A stretch of 64,000 nucleotides of DNA from Undaria pinnatifida (lineage: Eukaryota > Sar > Phaeophyceae > Laminariales > Alariaceae). Positions 44,812-56,219 of the stretch are shown piece after piece. Location: positions 15,765,210 to 15,829,209 of the forward strand of contig JABAKD010000030.1 of NCBI GenBank assembly GCA_012845835.1, given 5' to 3'. Under the pieces are notes generated by a model that saw only the letters and a list, made by a program, of their open reading frames with translations, ran no database searches and was not told the DNA's origin. The translations under genes were made by a program, and so were the position numbers. Positions within the stretch are counted from its first letter, which is position 1. Every line of letters starts with the position of its first letter.

Positions 44812-45598
44812 TGTTAAAGATATTAGGGCGTGAACACCTAAATCTCTGATTAATGTTCATCGCGCCACTGCTGTTGCCTGGGGCAGCAGTAGTTAGCACC
44901 AGTACTGCTATAGCAGAGGAGAGCAGGTAGCTGTAGCCGAGGGAAGCAGTACGTAGCACTACTGTAATCTGCTGTCAACAGGGAGCAGCAGTCACGATAC
45001 GTAACGAAGTACCACTCGGTAGCTTCGGGATCGCGACGAGTCAAGAAGCAAGTTTACCCGAGCTACAACCGGCCAAAACTGGGATCGGCTAACCGCTATT
45101 CGTCGGCCAACGTAGGTAGTACTGGTTCTGCCAATAGCGTGTTGCAGTAGCTGAGCACAACAGTAGCATCGGTGATGTTGTAGGCAGCAATGGAAAAACA
45201 CGGTGCGTTACGTTACGGTTCGACTAAGGTGCGGCGTAACTACGAGGACCCCGACGAGTTGTGTTTCGTTGTTGTTTGTTTGTTTTTGTACACGGGGTCC
45301 TTCAAGTACTATTGTTGTAGCAAAAGAAGGAGCGGGGTCTGAGTACGTAGCCACGAGAGAGAGAGCGCGGGCGTGCCCCACCCTCTCTCACTCCTCTCAC
45401 CACCACCTCTAGACTCAGATGTCTATTATTCTCTAAGTTTGATTGCCCAACAAGCGGCCCTTCTACAAAACATCACTCTTCTGGGGTTTTATCATCGGTG
45501 GATCATCTTTGTCCAACAAACACCAGCATGGCAGCATGCTGCTGCCTGTGCCCGCCTGTGCGACCACCTGTCAAGGGTGTAACAACTATACCTGAATA
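44812..45598 (+). repeat. 3' LTR, 787 bp
   Basis: Same length as the 5' LTR with four substitutions and no indels. Followed by the TTACC duplication. Confidence 0.95.
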
Positions 45599-45603
45599 TT
45601 ACC
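45599..45603 (+). other. Right target-site duplication TTACC
   Basis: Matches 40068-40072. Together they fix the element boundaries to the base. Confidence 0.9.
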
Positions 45604-46139
45604 ATGTCCGCTTCGTGCTCTCTTCGTAGCCACTGAGTGACGTGCACTAAGCCAGCTTCTGAAATATACAGTGCATGCGAGGGCGCACAAGGAAAGTTAT
45701 CCCTCACACCTAACCCCCCCCGCCGCCTCCCGAGGGGACCATTCATTAATTTTTTTTTTTTTTTTTTTTCGGCTTTGTTTGCTGGCTTGGTGGTTCGTTT
45801 CTTGTCTGTGCCCCTATGGGTAGTTTACTGCACACTCGTGCGTTAACAAAGAGGCTTGGCAAGCAAGCCAACATTGCAAGAGCAAGGGGTGTCAAACTGT
45901 AGTTTAGGTTTTTTAGGTATGTAAATCCTTGCGTCAATGCATGGTGGTCAATGTAGTCAGAAAAGATCAATTGTGGGCAAGCGCTGCGCTTGGGCACGAA
46001 ATCCTGTAAGCCTTCGTGCCCTTAATGTCCGAACACGGCGCGCACGTGCCTCCTGGTTGTTCCACCGTTCCCGCACAGCCTGGGCTTAAGATGCCGCGGG
46101 AGGCAGCTGGCACCGCGTGAAGAGACAGCCGATTCAGGT
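45604..46139. other. No gene recognised; poly-T run
   Basis: A run of about 22 T (45749-45770) is the main feature. The minus frame 46227-45967 is Pro/Ala/Gly-rich and may be part of the gene-like stretch that follows, but I cannot support it. Confidence 0.4.
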
Positions 46140-46538
46140 TTATCCGAGCCTCCACGACACCCCCTGGTTGCCAATACCATAGAGAGTTAACGGGTAGTGT
46201 TGGAGAACAGGCTCCGGGACAGCGCATAAACCCGCGGAGTGGATGGGAGCGTGGACGAGGGTCCTATCGGCGGGAACAATCCCGTCTGCAGCGTCGGAGA
46301 AACCACCATACATATCAATGCCCGCGCCCTCACAATCCTCAAGCCCGTTCACAACTCCCGTCGAATCCACGTCAGCGAAACTGCCCGCGCCCGCACTACC
46401 CTCGCCCTTGCTCATAACTCCCCCCACAACGACGTCGGCGCCACTGCCCGAGACCGCCCCACCCTCACCGTTGCTCATAACGCCCGCCGCCACGGCGTCA
46501 GCGTCACCCCTTGCGCCCCCGCCGATACTATTGTCCAT
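46140..46538 (-). CDS. Possible Gly/Ala/Ser-rich protein with 21-residue repeats
   Basis: An ATG at 46538 starts a minus frame with three repeats of about 21 residues of the form GVMSNGEGGAVSGSGADVV, encoded by an exact 63-bp period (start points 46347, 46410, 46473). The plus strand over the same bases gives a Pro/Thr/Ser-rich frame (SPLLITPPTTTSAPLPETAP) and another open frame of 208 codons, so the coding strand is not certain. I do not recognise the protein. Confidence 0.3.
   Translation of the reverse strand: MDNSIGGGARGDADAVAAGVMSNGEGGAVSGSGADVVVGGVMSKGEGSAGAGSFADVDSTGVVNGLEDCEGAGIDMYGGFSDAADGIVPADRTLVHAPIHSAGLCAVPEPVLQHYPLTLYGIGNQGVSWRLG
46320..46530. repeat. 63-bp tandem repeat, about three units
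   Basis: GCTCATAACKCCC..C..CACG.CG recurs every 63 bp. The units have diverged at silent and replacement positions alike. Confidence 0.75.
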
Positions 46539-46544
46539 CAACAC

Positions 46545-47284
46545 CGGGGACTCCTTCGCGCCGTCCGTGGCGCTCTTGGGTTAAAAAACCTCCAGCAATG
46601 TGCGCCCGCTACCCACCGCCGCCCCGACACCAGCACCTCGGTCGAAACACGTTGGTCGACATGCAACTTGCGACATGAGCAAAAGCAGTTGATCAGCCGT
46701 GGAAAGAAAATAAGAACTTGCTCCTGCTTTTTAAATACCAACATCGACAAGGCCTGCATCCTCATACACTGCGCACACGCAGCCGATCTTCCGATCTTGC
46801 GATCTTGCAGCGATTCTGGCATGACAATAGAACGCCGGGTAGGATCTGTGGCAATTCTGGCATGACAATAGACTAAAGCTGCCGCGTTGGTATGATGTTG
46901 CAAAGGACGTCGCGCTGATTCAGCCATCCTCCGAGTTCATGGAACGCGAATTTTCTATTCTGCGCGCTTGTATGGACGAAAGGCAGGAGTCTAGCTTCAG
47001 TGACCGCATTGCAGCATCCGCTCTTCTCAAGTACAACAGGGGGCGGGGAAAGTAGCACTGCGTCGTGCGGGGTGCGGGGGTGCTGGGTAGTCCGCTCTGT
47101 TTGGCTAGCTCGCTAGCTCTGTTCTCGCTGCCAAGTTTCGAGTAGAGATTTCAAGCAAGTTTTGGAATTGACATGGTGGTGCGGTGGTATGGAAAAGGCA
47201 GCAAGGCACTGTGCGCACTGTGCTGTATATGGACACAACACACAATAAAACACAACAACAGCAATAGTAGTATGATACGTATAT
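46545..47284. other. No gene recognised
   Basis: A short duplicated phrase (CGATTCTGGCATGACAATAG and AATTCTGGCATGACAATAG, 46811-46873) is the only structure. Frames on both strands are open but unremarkable. Confidence 0.4.
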
Positions 47285-47303
47285 ATATACTTTCAAAGTA
47301 TAT
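47285..47303 (+). repeat. 19-bp flanking duplicate, left of M copy 14
   Basis: ATATACTTTCAAAGTATAT is repeated with one mismatch at 48041-48059 on the other side of M copy 14. The sequence is itself nearly palindromic. Confidence 0.7.
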
Positions 47304-47317
47304 AAGATATACGTATA

Positions 47318-48042
47318 GCACCACACGTATAACAAACCCCTCACCTAAAGCCGTCCCCCCCCCCCCCCCCCCCCCCCCCGCCCCCCCCCCCCCCCGCCCC
47401 CCCCCCCCCCCGCCCCCACCCTCCCCCCCCAACCCATCCCAACCCCACCCCCTCGAACACTCCACCCTCTCTTTACTCACTGATTGTACGAATTACCCCA
47501 GGATATACATGATAAACTGATGTATTATTTCCAAAAATGTCACATTTATCCCCTCAAAATAATGTATAGTTTCCAGGCACATATTGAGCTGCCCCCCCCC
47601 CCCCCCTCCCCCCCCCCCGCCCAACCCCCCCCCCCCCCCCCCCCGGCCCCCAATAAAATACTGGTGCCAAAACCGTCAGATTTATCCCCTCGAAAGGATT
47701 TATAGCTTACATGCACAAATTGCCCCTCCCCCCCCCCCCCCCCGCGCCCCCCTCCAAACCCGCTCGCTTTTGATCAAAACCAGGCCCCCCTTTCCCTTCA
47801 CAGCTGTCATATTTTGTCCCCCTCAGAAACGGGTTTTATAGTTTCCGCGCACAGACTGACTAAAATCATCCTGTTGACCCTGATAGCTACACTGTAGTTG
47901 TAAGGGGAGTCGCCGACCTATATCCTTGATGAGGACACACAACTCGTAATGCGCGCGATCGGAGTATCACACACAGCTTGCAAAGATGAGTTTCGACGAA
48001 ATCTTCGATCTCACAGCTGGAGTGTATTTTCATTTTTATAAT
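47318..48042 (+). repeat. M-family repeat, copy 14
   Basis: It begins in the middle of module C (AGCACCACACGTATAACAAA), has three B modules separated by long C runs, and ends with module A at CATTTTTATA. A block of the first B module is deleted near 47790 (the CACGTCCTTCAAAACTCCG part is missing). It is flanked by the 19-bp duplicates. Confidence 0.85.
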
Positions 48043-48059
48043 ATACTTTCGAAGTATAT
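48041..48059 (+). repeat. 19-bp flanking duplicate, right of M copy 14
   Basis: ATATACTTTCGAAGTATAT, one mismatch from the left copy. It directly follows the terminal TTTTTATA of the A module. Confidence 0.7.
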
Positions 48060-48108
48060 TAAAGTGTGTACATATCTTTTACAGTGCTGACGCACACCTG
48101 CACCTGCC

Positions 48109-48441
48109 ATGTGGCTTGTAGAAAAAAATGAAATAGCCGAAGAACCCACGTTTCACGAGCTTATCGATGACAAGCAAGGATGCCCAACATATGTTAGACG
48201 AGTAAACATGTTTTCATCGAAAAAAAATCAAGCTAGAGATGAAACAAAGAGCGAGCATAATAAGTCGAGCTGTCCGCGCAAAACAGGCATAAATCGCGAG
48301 CTTGTTTCCAGTATTAAAGCCTATGCCCGCAAAAAACAAAGCTTATATCAGAAACAAATGCTTATTGGTAAGGCCCTAATAATGAGCAAGGGGCACGGGA
48401 CAAAGTGGAAAGACAATACCCAACATCAAGCAAGGTCATGA
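48109..48441 (+). CDS. Hypothetical small basic protein
   Basis: I do not recognise it. An ATG at 48109 opens 110 codons rich in Lys, Gln, Glu and Ser, with no hydrophobic segment and with TGA as the stop. The composition looks protein-like and the other frames here are closed, which is unusual in this window. It begins only about 50 bp after the right duplicate of M copy 14. No partner exon was found. Confidence 0.35.
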   Translation: MWLVEKNEIAEEPTFHELIDDKQGCPTYVRRVNMFSSKKNQARDETKSEHNKSSCPRKTGINRELVSSIKAYARKKQSLYQKQMLIGKALIMSKGHGTKWKDNTQHQARS

Positions 48442-49290
48442 AAACCAGAGATCTGTGATCAAGAACATAACAAGGATAACGATTTCTCTCTGCCCACCCC
48501 CCCCCCCGTGTGTCCATCGGTGTTACCGAGGCGCAATCTGCCTAGGGCGCTAGACAATAAGGGGGGTCTAGAACCGTCCATAAATTCTTCTTTAGATCAC
48601 AACGCTCCATCGGTTTTTCATTTCGACCTATTTCGACGTTTAGTATTGGTTTCTTTTTTGTCACGTACCCAACGTGAGTCAGCTTTGTTTTTCTCCCGGC
48701 GTTAAACCTAACGTAGATTGATCAGGGTCGACATGGCTATACGAAAACGTTCCGCCACAACAGGCCTGTGCACGGAAACTATTAGAAAAAAAACTTCTCG
48801 AAGGCGAGAAAATCTCCGACATTCGTAAAACTCACAGTTTTTTATGTGCAGTTGTATTTACTTTGTTTACCACTGCACTGCAAAGCACCCCACAGGGTAC
48901 GGTTGGGCGGGCACATTATTTACGCATTTCATTTGGAGTGTTGGCTCGAAGCCATTCGCTCGCTTTGCGCCCCTTGTTCATTTATGGGCTATAGCTTTGT
49001 GCCTTTCTAAGTTCGCGGAAGGAATCCGCAATGACGTGGTAAATCACGACACTCCACATAACTTCGCCTCAAGTCTTGTCTTGTTGCCATCGAGATACAA
49101 GGCCATAGTCGTGCGGGTGGCAAAATCCGGCTGTGTAAATGAGGCTACCGACACTAACACCCATATACTCGAGTGTGTTCGAACGGGTCATGCAAATACC
49201 GCGTAGTGTTTGGCGTGTTTTGCACTTGTCCCCGTTTTGTTATCCTGTGTGAAGGTTTGGATATCGTTGTATTAATATAAATATGTTATG
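48442..49290. other. No gene assigned; two weak plus-strand frames
   Basis: Frames at 48508-48705 and 48844-49206 are open but unsupported by motifs. The second contains ATG at its start and mixed composition (120 codons) and could be an exon. Confidence 0.3.
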
Positions 49291-49296
49291 AAAATT

Positions 49297-49805
49297 TAAG
49301 TTCACTCCAGCTGTGAGATCGAATACTTCGTCGAAACTCATCTTTGCAAGCTGTGTGTGATACTCCGATCGCGCGTATTACGGTGTCCTCATTAAGGATA
49401 TAGGTCGGCGACTCCCTTTGCAACTACAGTGTAGCTATCAGGGTCAACTAGGTGGTGTTAGTCAGTCTGTGTGCGGAAGCTATAAAACCCGTTTTTGAGG
49501 GGGACAAAATCTGACAGCTGTGGAAGGAAATGCATCGGTTTATCAAGTAAATCCTGTAGGTCGAATAACCGGTGAGGGGAGGGCGGAGTTTTTAAGGACG
49601 TGGGGGCCTGATTTTGATCAAAAGGGGGGTGGGAGAGGGGGGGGAGGGGGGGGGTGGAAGGGGCAGGACAAGCGGGGCAGCTCAATCTCTGTGTGGAAAC
49701 TATAAATCCTATCCTGTTAGTCGTACAACCAGTGAGGAGCGGGCGGAGCGTTCGTGGAGTTGGGGGGTGGGGGTGGGGGGGAAAAGGGGGAGGGGGGGGG
49801 AGCGA
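49297..49805 (-). repeat. M-family repeat, copy 15
   Basis: Module A is at 49303-49470, followed by two B modules with G runs, ending in GAGGAGCGGGCGGAGCG and a G run near 49805. A few bases of A are deleted (ATTACG joins GTGTCC near 49382). Confidence 0.8.
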
Positions 49806-49847
49806 AAAGTGTTTTTTAACAACATATCTGATCATTCGTTTTTGAAG

Positions 49848-50108
49848 GGATTCGGTCACGAGTTTTTTTCCCGTCTCGGCCTCAGTATGCTATTCTCGGA
49901 ACTAGAATTCTCGAGAAAATAGCTTAATTTGAGCGCCGGCTTCTGCGGGCGGCTCAAACGCCGTTCGCCTTGCCGTATCCGTTCCGCACCTGGCCGGGAT
50001 CGGGTACGTGGGCTGAGCGAGAAAAGCGAGAAGTGCGCAAATTTTAGTATTTTGGGCGGTATACGCCCGAGCTATTCTTGGATCTTGGCATATGCAGAGC
50101 TTGAACGA
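49848..50108 (+). repeat. F-family dispersed repeat, copy 3
   Basis: The hairpin is altered to GCCGGCTTCTGCGGGCGGC but the order of blocks is retained (TCGGAACTAGAATTCTCG, CCGTATCCGTTCCGCAC, GAGAAGTGCGCAAAT). Similarity to copy 1 extends to GATCTTG..TATG.AGAG near 50090. Confidence 0.75.
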
Positions 50109-51500
50109 ATATAATAATACCATATGGGAGAACACCTTTTTGCAAGTTGGCATCATTTATATATTGCCTTCTTATTTCGTCCCCATTCCCTGGGTATGGA
50201 AATTCTTTAAAGCACTCCTGGCGTGTCGGAAATTCGAATGTATGATAAACGGGACCACGTGGAGACACTGAAGCAGCACCGTAGATACCCTCACATTGAA
50301 ACACCATTAATAAAAAAGTGTTTGTGTGCGACGTTCCATTCATTGCCAACTTTGTCGATTTGCAATTAGGTGCTCGGAAGTCGATTTCTTCCAGCTAGCA
50401 GCAGCTAAGTTGATGACGGACATGATTCGACATGGTTAAGCTAAGGAACGTTTGCGGAGCAAACCCCAAAATTTCCGCAAAACGTATTTTTTTCACTCAC
50501 GATAAAGCCGAGTATTAAACGAGAGCATGGCCCGGTTGAACGTGAGAAGTATTGGTGGTTGGTCACTGAGGGAGGTCAAGCACCCTGGCATGATAGACTG
50601 CTGAGTGATGAGTGGGCACGTCTTTGTACAATACATGATCTTTAAGATTGATGGATTGAATAAAAAAAGTTATACATGGTTTTTGGGCATGGCCACTTCG
50701 CCTGTCCCTCGAACTTTTATCGTTACAAAGAGTCATATAGAGAAATGAACAACCGCCGTTCATGGGAAAATATAGATACAACAGTTGGGGGGGGGGGGGG
50801 CAGGGTATTCCCGTGGATACGTGGAAACATAGTCACGTACGCATAGCCGTAGACATAGTGTATGAGAGTGTAATGCACCGTCGTACGTGAGTAAACAATG
50901 TGTGCGGGCATGTTGAGATATGAGTTACGCATGAGTAATGTGATGCCATGGACTCGCGGATTCGAATTTACCGGAATAGGTGTGTAAATTATGTATGCTA
51001 ATTTTTGATGAGTGTGGGTTGGGAAGCGGGTGTATATGAGTATGGAGGTGTATACGGACTGTGCATGTCGATTACTGGGTGTGTTTGTGGGTTGAAAGAA
51101 TGGTGTATGTACACGAGTAAGCATAAAAGTGTTCAGGCCACGTACCTAGGTTACAACGTCTTTGTTAAATACGTTACCAAAGAAGTTACGATACATCTGA
51201 GAAGTACAAACATGTTAATTATAGTCGAAGCAGTGTTCGCTTTAATACTATTTTTTTTGGGTTATTTTGTCCGCTCGACGACGTCGATTGAGGAATAAAA
51301 ATTATAACCAAGACTCTCACTTGTACCAAACCAGAACACACATTCATGATATACACATCAAACACGCTATCTAGGACCGAAGTATTTCAGAAAACGAACA
51401 ACGCCGACAATGATGCCAAAACATGGTGTGTCAACAGAAGCAACGAACGTTACTGCGTCAATATCACGCCTAAATGCAAGAGCTAGTGGTCGGCTTCATC
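50109..51500. other. Mostly unassigned; one frame with a membrane-like segment
   Basis: A plus frame with an ATG at 51008 (ending 51298) closes with a hydrophobic segment (MLIIVEAVFALILFFLGYFV), but its upstream part is low-complexity TGTG/GTAT sequence, so a gene is doubtful. A minus frame 50349-50044 is protein-like in part but runs into F copy 3. A G run lies at 50786-50800. Confidence 0.25.
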
Positions 51501-51518
51501 CCAAATTATTTCATACAC

Positions 51519-52676
51519 GTCTAGACCTAGCACCACGCGTAAAGCAAGCCTCCACCAATGTGATTAATACGCGCGATCGGAGGATCACACACAATCTTGC
51601 ACACATGAGATTCGACCAAATCTTCGATCTCACTGCTAGGGTGTATTTTTGGTTACCTAAACCTCTTGAGCCCCCCCCCCCCCCCCCCCCCCCCCAACCC
51701 CGCCCCCCCCCGCCCTCACCTTTTTTTTCCTTCTTTTCCCGCTCTCACTTGCTTGAACGCCCCACATCGAAATCAACCAGAGAAATAAACACTTCCACGC
51801 ACTGAGTATCACTTCATTATCTTTCTAGAGCCATCGATGCCGCTGCTGCAGTTCATCCCCCCCCCTCTCTCCCCCCCGCCCCCCCCGCCCCCTCCTTCCC
51901 CACCGCCCGCACCATCGCCTTGACCTAGCACCATGCGTATAGCAAACCCCTACATACATGCGACCTAAAGACCTTTCGCGCCCCCCCGCCCCCCTTCCCC
52001 CCCTCACCTCCCACCCCCCCCTCCTGCCCCTTCCCCCACCCCACCTCACCAACACCCCCCCCAGCACTCCGCCCTCTACTCACTGAATGTACGACTTACA
52101 GGATATACATTATAAACAGGTGCCTTCTTTTCAAAACCGAAACATGTATCCGCTTAAAGGATGTATAGTTTCCACGCACAGATTGAGCAGCCCCACCAGT
52201 CCCGCCCCCCGACCCCCCTCATGACAAACTGGTGCATTTATTCCAAAACCGTCAGATTTATCTCCTTAAACAATTCTTAGTTTCCACGCACAAACTGAGC
52301 TGCCCCACTCATCCCCCCCCCCCCTCCCCCCCCCCCCCCCGCCCCCCCCCCACCCCCGATCCCTCTTGCTCAAAAACAGACCCTCACGTCCTTAAAAACT
52401 CCGCCCTACCCTCACCGGTTATTCCACTTACAGCAATTCACTTGATAAACTGATGCATTTCTTTCCACGAGTTTTATAGCTTCCGTGCACAGACTGACAA
52501 ACATCACGCTGTTGACCCTGATAGCGCTGCACTATAGTAGCAAGGGGAGTCGCCGACCTATAGCCTTAACGAGGACACACAACACTCAATACGCGCGATC
52601 GGAGCATCTCAAACAGCTTGCAAAGATGAGTTACGACTAAAGTTCGATATCACAGCTGGAGTGTATTTTTATAATA
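51519..52676 (+). repeat. M-family repeat, copy 16
   Basis: It begins in module C (TCTAGACCTAGCACCACGCG). It then has an inner A', a C-rich linker, module D, a second C, three B modules and the terminal A, which ends GTGTATTTTTATAATATC near 52676. Some A-module positions are more diverged than in other copies. Confidence 0.8.
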
Positions 52677-52959
52677 TCTGTCGCGTTAAACCTCCCACAG
52701 CTCATCACATGTCACCCGCAAACATGTCGGGATCCAGCGATCGCAGTGATGAAACACGTACTACGTCGTCCACACCAATGTATTCAATAAGCGAGGTAGT
52801 TATATGTATAGAAACGTCTTGTCAACTTTCATTTCAAGGCTCCAACCCTAGCCTCTCTCAGTATTTGTATTTAACCCACACCGTGTAGCAAAAAAATGAA
52901 TACACATGTTCAAACTATGAACAGAAACGGTATTATGAGTGTATTATGATACTGCTGTA

Positions 52960-53560
52960 ACCCATAGTTGTCAAGGTTGGTTAGTTCGTTATTTCATGTT
53001 TATCTTCAGGGATAAGAATGCATCTAATCATACTTGACAAAAGCCGCGAAGGGGAACGTTGAAATTCCCAATCGTCCCTCGCAACTTCGTTTTTAACCCC
53101 CCGAACCAATACGTATTCAAAACACCACTCTGAAACAACACGATGACGAAGTCTAGAACATTAACCAAAACATACACGTGTAGCAACAACCACGCGGACA
53201 CAAAATTATGTGTTCCAAAACACCACTCTGAAACAACACGATAATGAAGTCTAAAACATCAACCCAAACATACACGTGTAGCAACAACCACGCGGACACA
53301 AATTCTCAAATCATAAGAATGTCCATACACTTAAACCACATATACCTCCACATACAAAACCCAGTCAAAAGATGGAACCCATATACCCTCTGTTCCAAAT
53401 TGAGGTCCTTACGAGTCAGAAACATCACATCGTCTACATATAGTCACACAAACCTAAAATGCGTCCAAACTGCTCGTTGCCAAATAACAGGTTCATCAAG
53501 AACGCAAGAACAAACAGAACGAAACACGAGGCAATCGCAGCAGCCCATATCATTATAGCA
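52960..53560 (-). pseudogene. Decayed LINE-type reverse transcriptase fragment
   Basis: The minus strand contains LYVDDVMFLTRKDLNLEQRV at about 53450-53390, the YxDD catalytic box followed by the usual hydrophobic and Asp/Leu-rich helix. Then come FCMWRYMW, two tandem blocks with LLLHVY and VLDFVIVLFQSGVL (the position of the FKYLG-like segment), GGLKTKLRG.IGNFNV, and LIPEDKHEITN followed by PTLTTMGYSS, like the region before the C-terminal domain in LINE enzymes. Several stops and frameshifts interrupt it. The family is inferred from motif order. It stops where M copy 17 begins. Confidence 0.5.
53119..53314. repeat. 98-bp tandem duplication
   Basis: AACACCACTCTGAAACAACA recurs 98 bp later (53121 and 53219), followed by ACATACACGTGTAGCAACAA in both. 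It lies inside the reverse transcriptase relic and contributes one of its frame disruptions. Confidence 0.85.
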
Positions 53561-53617
53561 TTCGCCCACCACATCACCTCCTTTGCAATTGGTTTTGGGC
53601 ATCAGCGAACTTTGTCC

Positions 53618-56212
53618 AACGCATACCCATAGTGTCTTAGGTGGAGTGCGGAGCGGTAGTTAAAATCATGTGCGTTGCTTGATGACCTGTTCCTGAACGT
53701 CGGTATACTGAACAATCTTCGGGCCGCCTCTCTTCTGTGTCAGGTGTGTGAGAAATATTATTTGTCGTTTTCAAGCAAGCGGTTGCGTTGACATATTATA
53801 TATACCACCTGGCTTGATGTAAAGAAAAGGAACACCACTCAGTGATCATCTACTACACGCTAGGTCACGTTTTTTTGAGCACCACCAAAAGAGCACCAGA
53901 CATGGACGAGACATCTGCAGGACCACAGCATCTTCGACAACAGTGACAGTGGGTATACTAGAAAATAATAATAAAAAAATATGTACAGACAGAGATGTTA
54001 ACACTGCAGTAGATGACACTGCCAACCTATTACGCGGGGTATTTTGTGCCTCCGGCCGTTTGCATGATCGCCTCTGACAACCTCTACCAAACGCAGTAGC
54101 ATATGCCTAACGAAGTAAAGTCACCCTCGCGTTCAATAGTGGTGACATCGCATGCCCACGTCACCTCGCTTTCTGTGTTTGTAAGATGTATCTCTGTCTT
54201 GAAATTGGCGACCTCAGAGCCCCACATCGGCACGGAATAAATCATGGGCGTAAAATCGTATGTTTGAGACGACAATAATGTGAAAAGGAGGTACAGGCAG
54301 ATATGTTTAGATTGCTGTAAACCACACTCTACCAACCTATTACGTAGGGTTTTTCGTACATCCCTTGTGCATGATCGCCTCCCAACCTATGCCAAGCGAA
54401 GTGTGACTAACGAAGTAACGTAATTAAGCGCGTGTACACGAAGTGTTTCTTTCAAAACACTGACGATTTGCATCTCTCCCTCTCGTGCTCAATGGCGGTG
54501 GCATTGCATGACCACATCACCTCGCCTGTTGTATTTAGCAATATTCATCTCTTTCTTATAATTAGCGATGTCAGAAAATAATGGTAACTAATGAATGTAC
54601 CTATCGATTGAAATATTCTATGATTCGATCCATATACAATAACATTTTATGAAGCTTTCACACGTTGTTTACTAAACCTAAAGACTGGGTTGCATATTAC
54701 ATCCAACATCAAACCTTTTAGAATAATAAGCATTACAAGGCAGGTGATATAAACGAATGCCTTCTTGCTACAACCGTCAGATTTGTCCCCTTCAAAGATT
54801 TTTAGTTTCCGCGCACAGATTGATATATCCCGTCCCGTCCCCGCTTCCCTCGATCCCTCTCGTTCGAACGCCCCACCTAAAATCGAAATCTGCCAGAATA
54901 GTAAACACAACCAGCCAGCTGATATCATCTCATCATATTTTTGGCCATCCGTGCCGTAGCTCCAACTCATTGCCGCCCCCACCCCCCGCCTTCTTTTCAT
55001 TTTCCCCGCCCAGATTGTTCAAACGCCCCACTTACAATCGGAAACCCGGCCAGAGTAATAATCACTTCTACGCAATTGATATCGCGTCATTATCTTCCTA
55101 GCAATTCATGATGTAGCTTTCGTTCATCCCCCCCCCCCTCCAACGCCCCCTTCCTCCCAAGCATCCGCGCGATCGCCTGGACCTAGCTCCACGCGTATAG
55201 CCCGCCCCTACATATGTGATTAATACGCGCGATCGGAGTATCACACACAATGTTGACAAGATGAATTTCGACAAATCTTTGACCTCACACCTGGAGTGTA
55301 TTATAATATTAAATGTGACCTGACCCTCTTTAACCACCTCCCCCCCGCCCCCCTCCCCTTCTCCCCGCCCTCTCTTGCTCAAACGCCCCAACTAATAATA
55401 TCGAAATCCGCTAGAGTAATAAACACTTCCACGCACTGGATATCACCCTATTATCTTTCTAGAGCCATCCATGACGCTGCTGCAATTCCCACCCCCCCCC
55501 TGCACCCAACGCCCCCTCCTTCCTCACCACCCGCACCATCGCCTAGACCTAGCACCACGCGTACAGCAAACCCCTACATATTATAAAAATTAAAAAAAAG
55601 CAAACCAAACCCCTACATATATGTCACATAAAGCCCCCCCCCCCCACTCCCCTCTCCCCTTTCCCACCCCCCACCTCCCCACACCCCCACCCCACTCCGA
55701 ACCCCTCGAACACTCCGCCCTCTACTCACTGGTTGTACGAGTTACATGGCATACATGATAAACTGGTGCATTCTTTTTAAAACAGTCAAATTCATCCCCT
55801 TGAAGGATTTATAGTTTCCACGCACAAGTTGTGCTGCCCCAGCGTCCCCCCCCCCTTCCCCCCTCCCGCCCCCCTTTTGATCAAAATCAGTCCCCCACGG
55901 ACTTAAAACTCCGCCCTTCCCTCACCGGTTATTCGACTTACATTATTCACTAGATAAACTGATGCATTCCCTTCCACAACTGTCAGATTTTGTCCGCCTC
56001 AGAAACGGGTTTTATAGTTTCCGCTCACAGACTGCCTAACATCACCCTGTTGACCCTCATGGCTACACTGTAGTTGCAAGGGGAGTCGCCGATCTATATC
56101 CTTAATGAAAGCACGCAACCCGAAATACACGCGATCGGAGTATCACACACAGCTTGCAAAGACGAGTTTCGACAAAGTATTCGAACTCAACAGCTGGAGT
56201 GTTTTTTTATTT
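53618..56212 (+). mobile_element. M-family repeat, copy 17, with leader
   Basis: The left end AACGCATACCCATAGTGTC matches copy 8. The leader (53618-54750) is shorter than in copy 8 because fewer internal repeats are present. The cassette part has B, D (two variants), C, an inner A' near 55260-55310, further D, C, B and the terminal A ending near 56212. A short AAATTAAAAAAAAG interruption with a repeated ACCCCTACATAT lies at 55575-55620. Confidence 0.75.
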
Positions 56213-56219
56213 TTACATG

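Larger units (their letters stand above)
40073..45598 (+). mobile_element. Copia-type LTR retrotransposon, complete ends, no pol (non-autonomous)
   Basis: The element is 5526 bp with two 787-bp direct LTRs, a 5-bp target duplication, a primer binding site adjoining the 5' LTR and a purine-rich tract before the 3' LTR. The primer site matches an initiator-methionine tRNA anticodon-arm fragment, as in Drosophila copia and yeast Ty5. The 3.95-kb interior has a gag-like remnant, two tandem repeat arrays and no recognisable protease, integrase, reverse transcriptase or RNase H. It must have been mobilised by enzymes of a related element. Orientation is set by the primer site and polypurine tract. 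Confidence 0.9.

Noticed and set aside
46239-46865. A 208-codon plus-strand protein
   Set aside because: It overlaps two other open frames over the 63-bp repeat and shows no motif. Length alone is not convincing here.
53390-53450. A copia-type reverse transcriptase as the source of the YVDD box
   Set aside because: The residues after the box and the later KHEI.N..PTL segment fit LINE enzymes better. No integrase or RNase H traces adjoin it. A profile search could reverse this.
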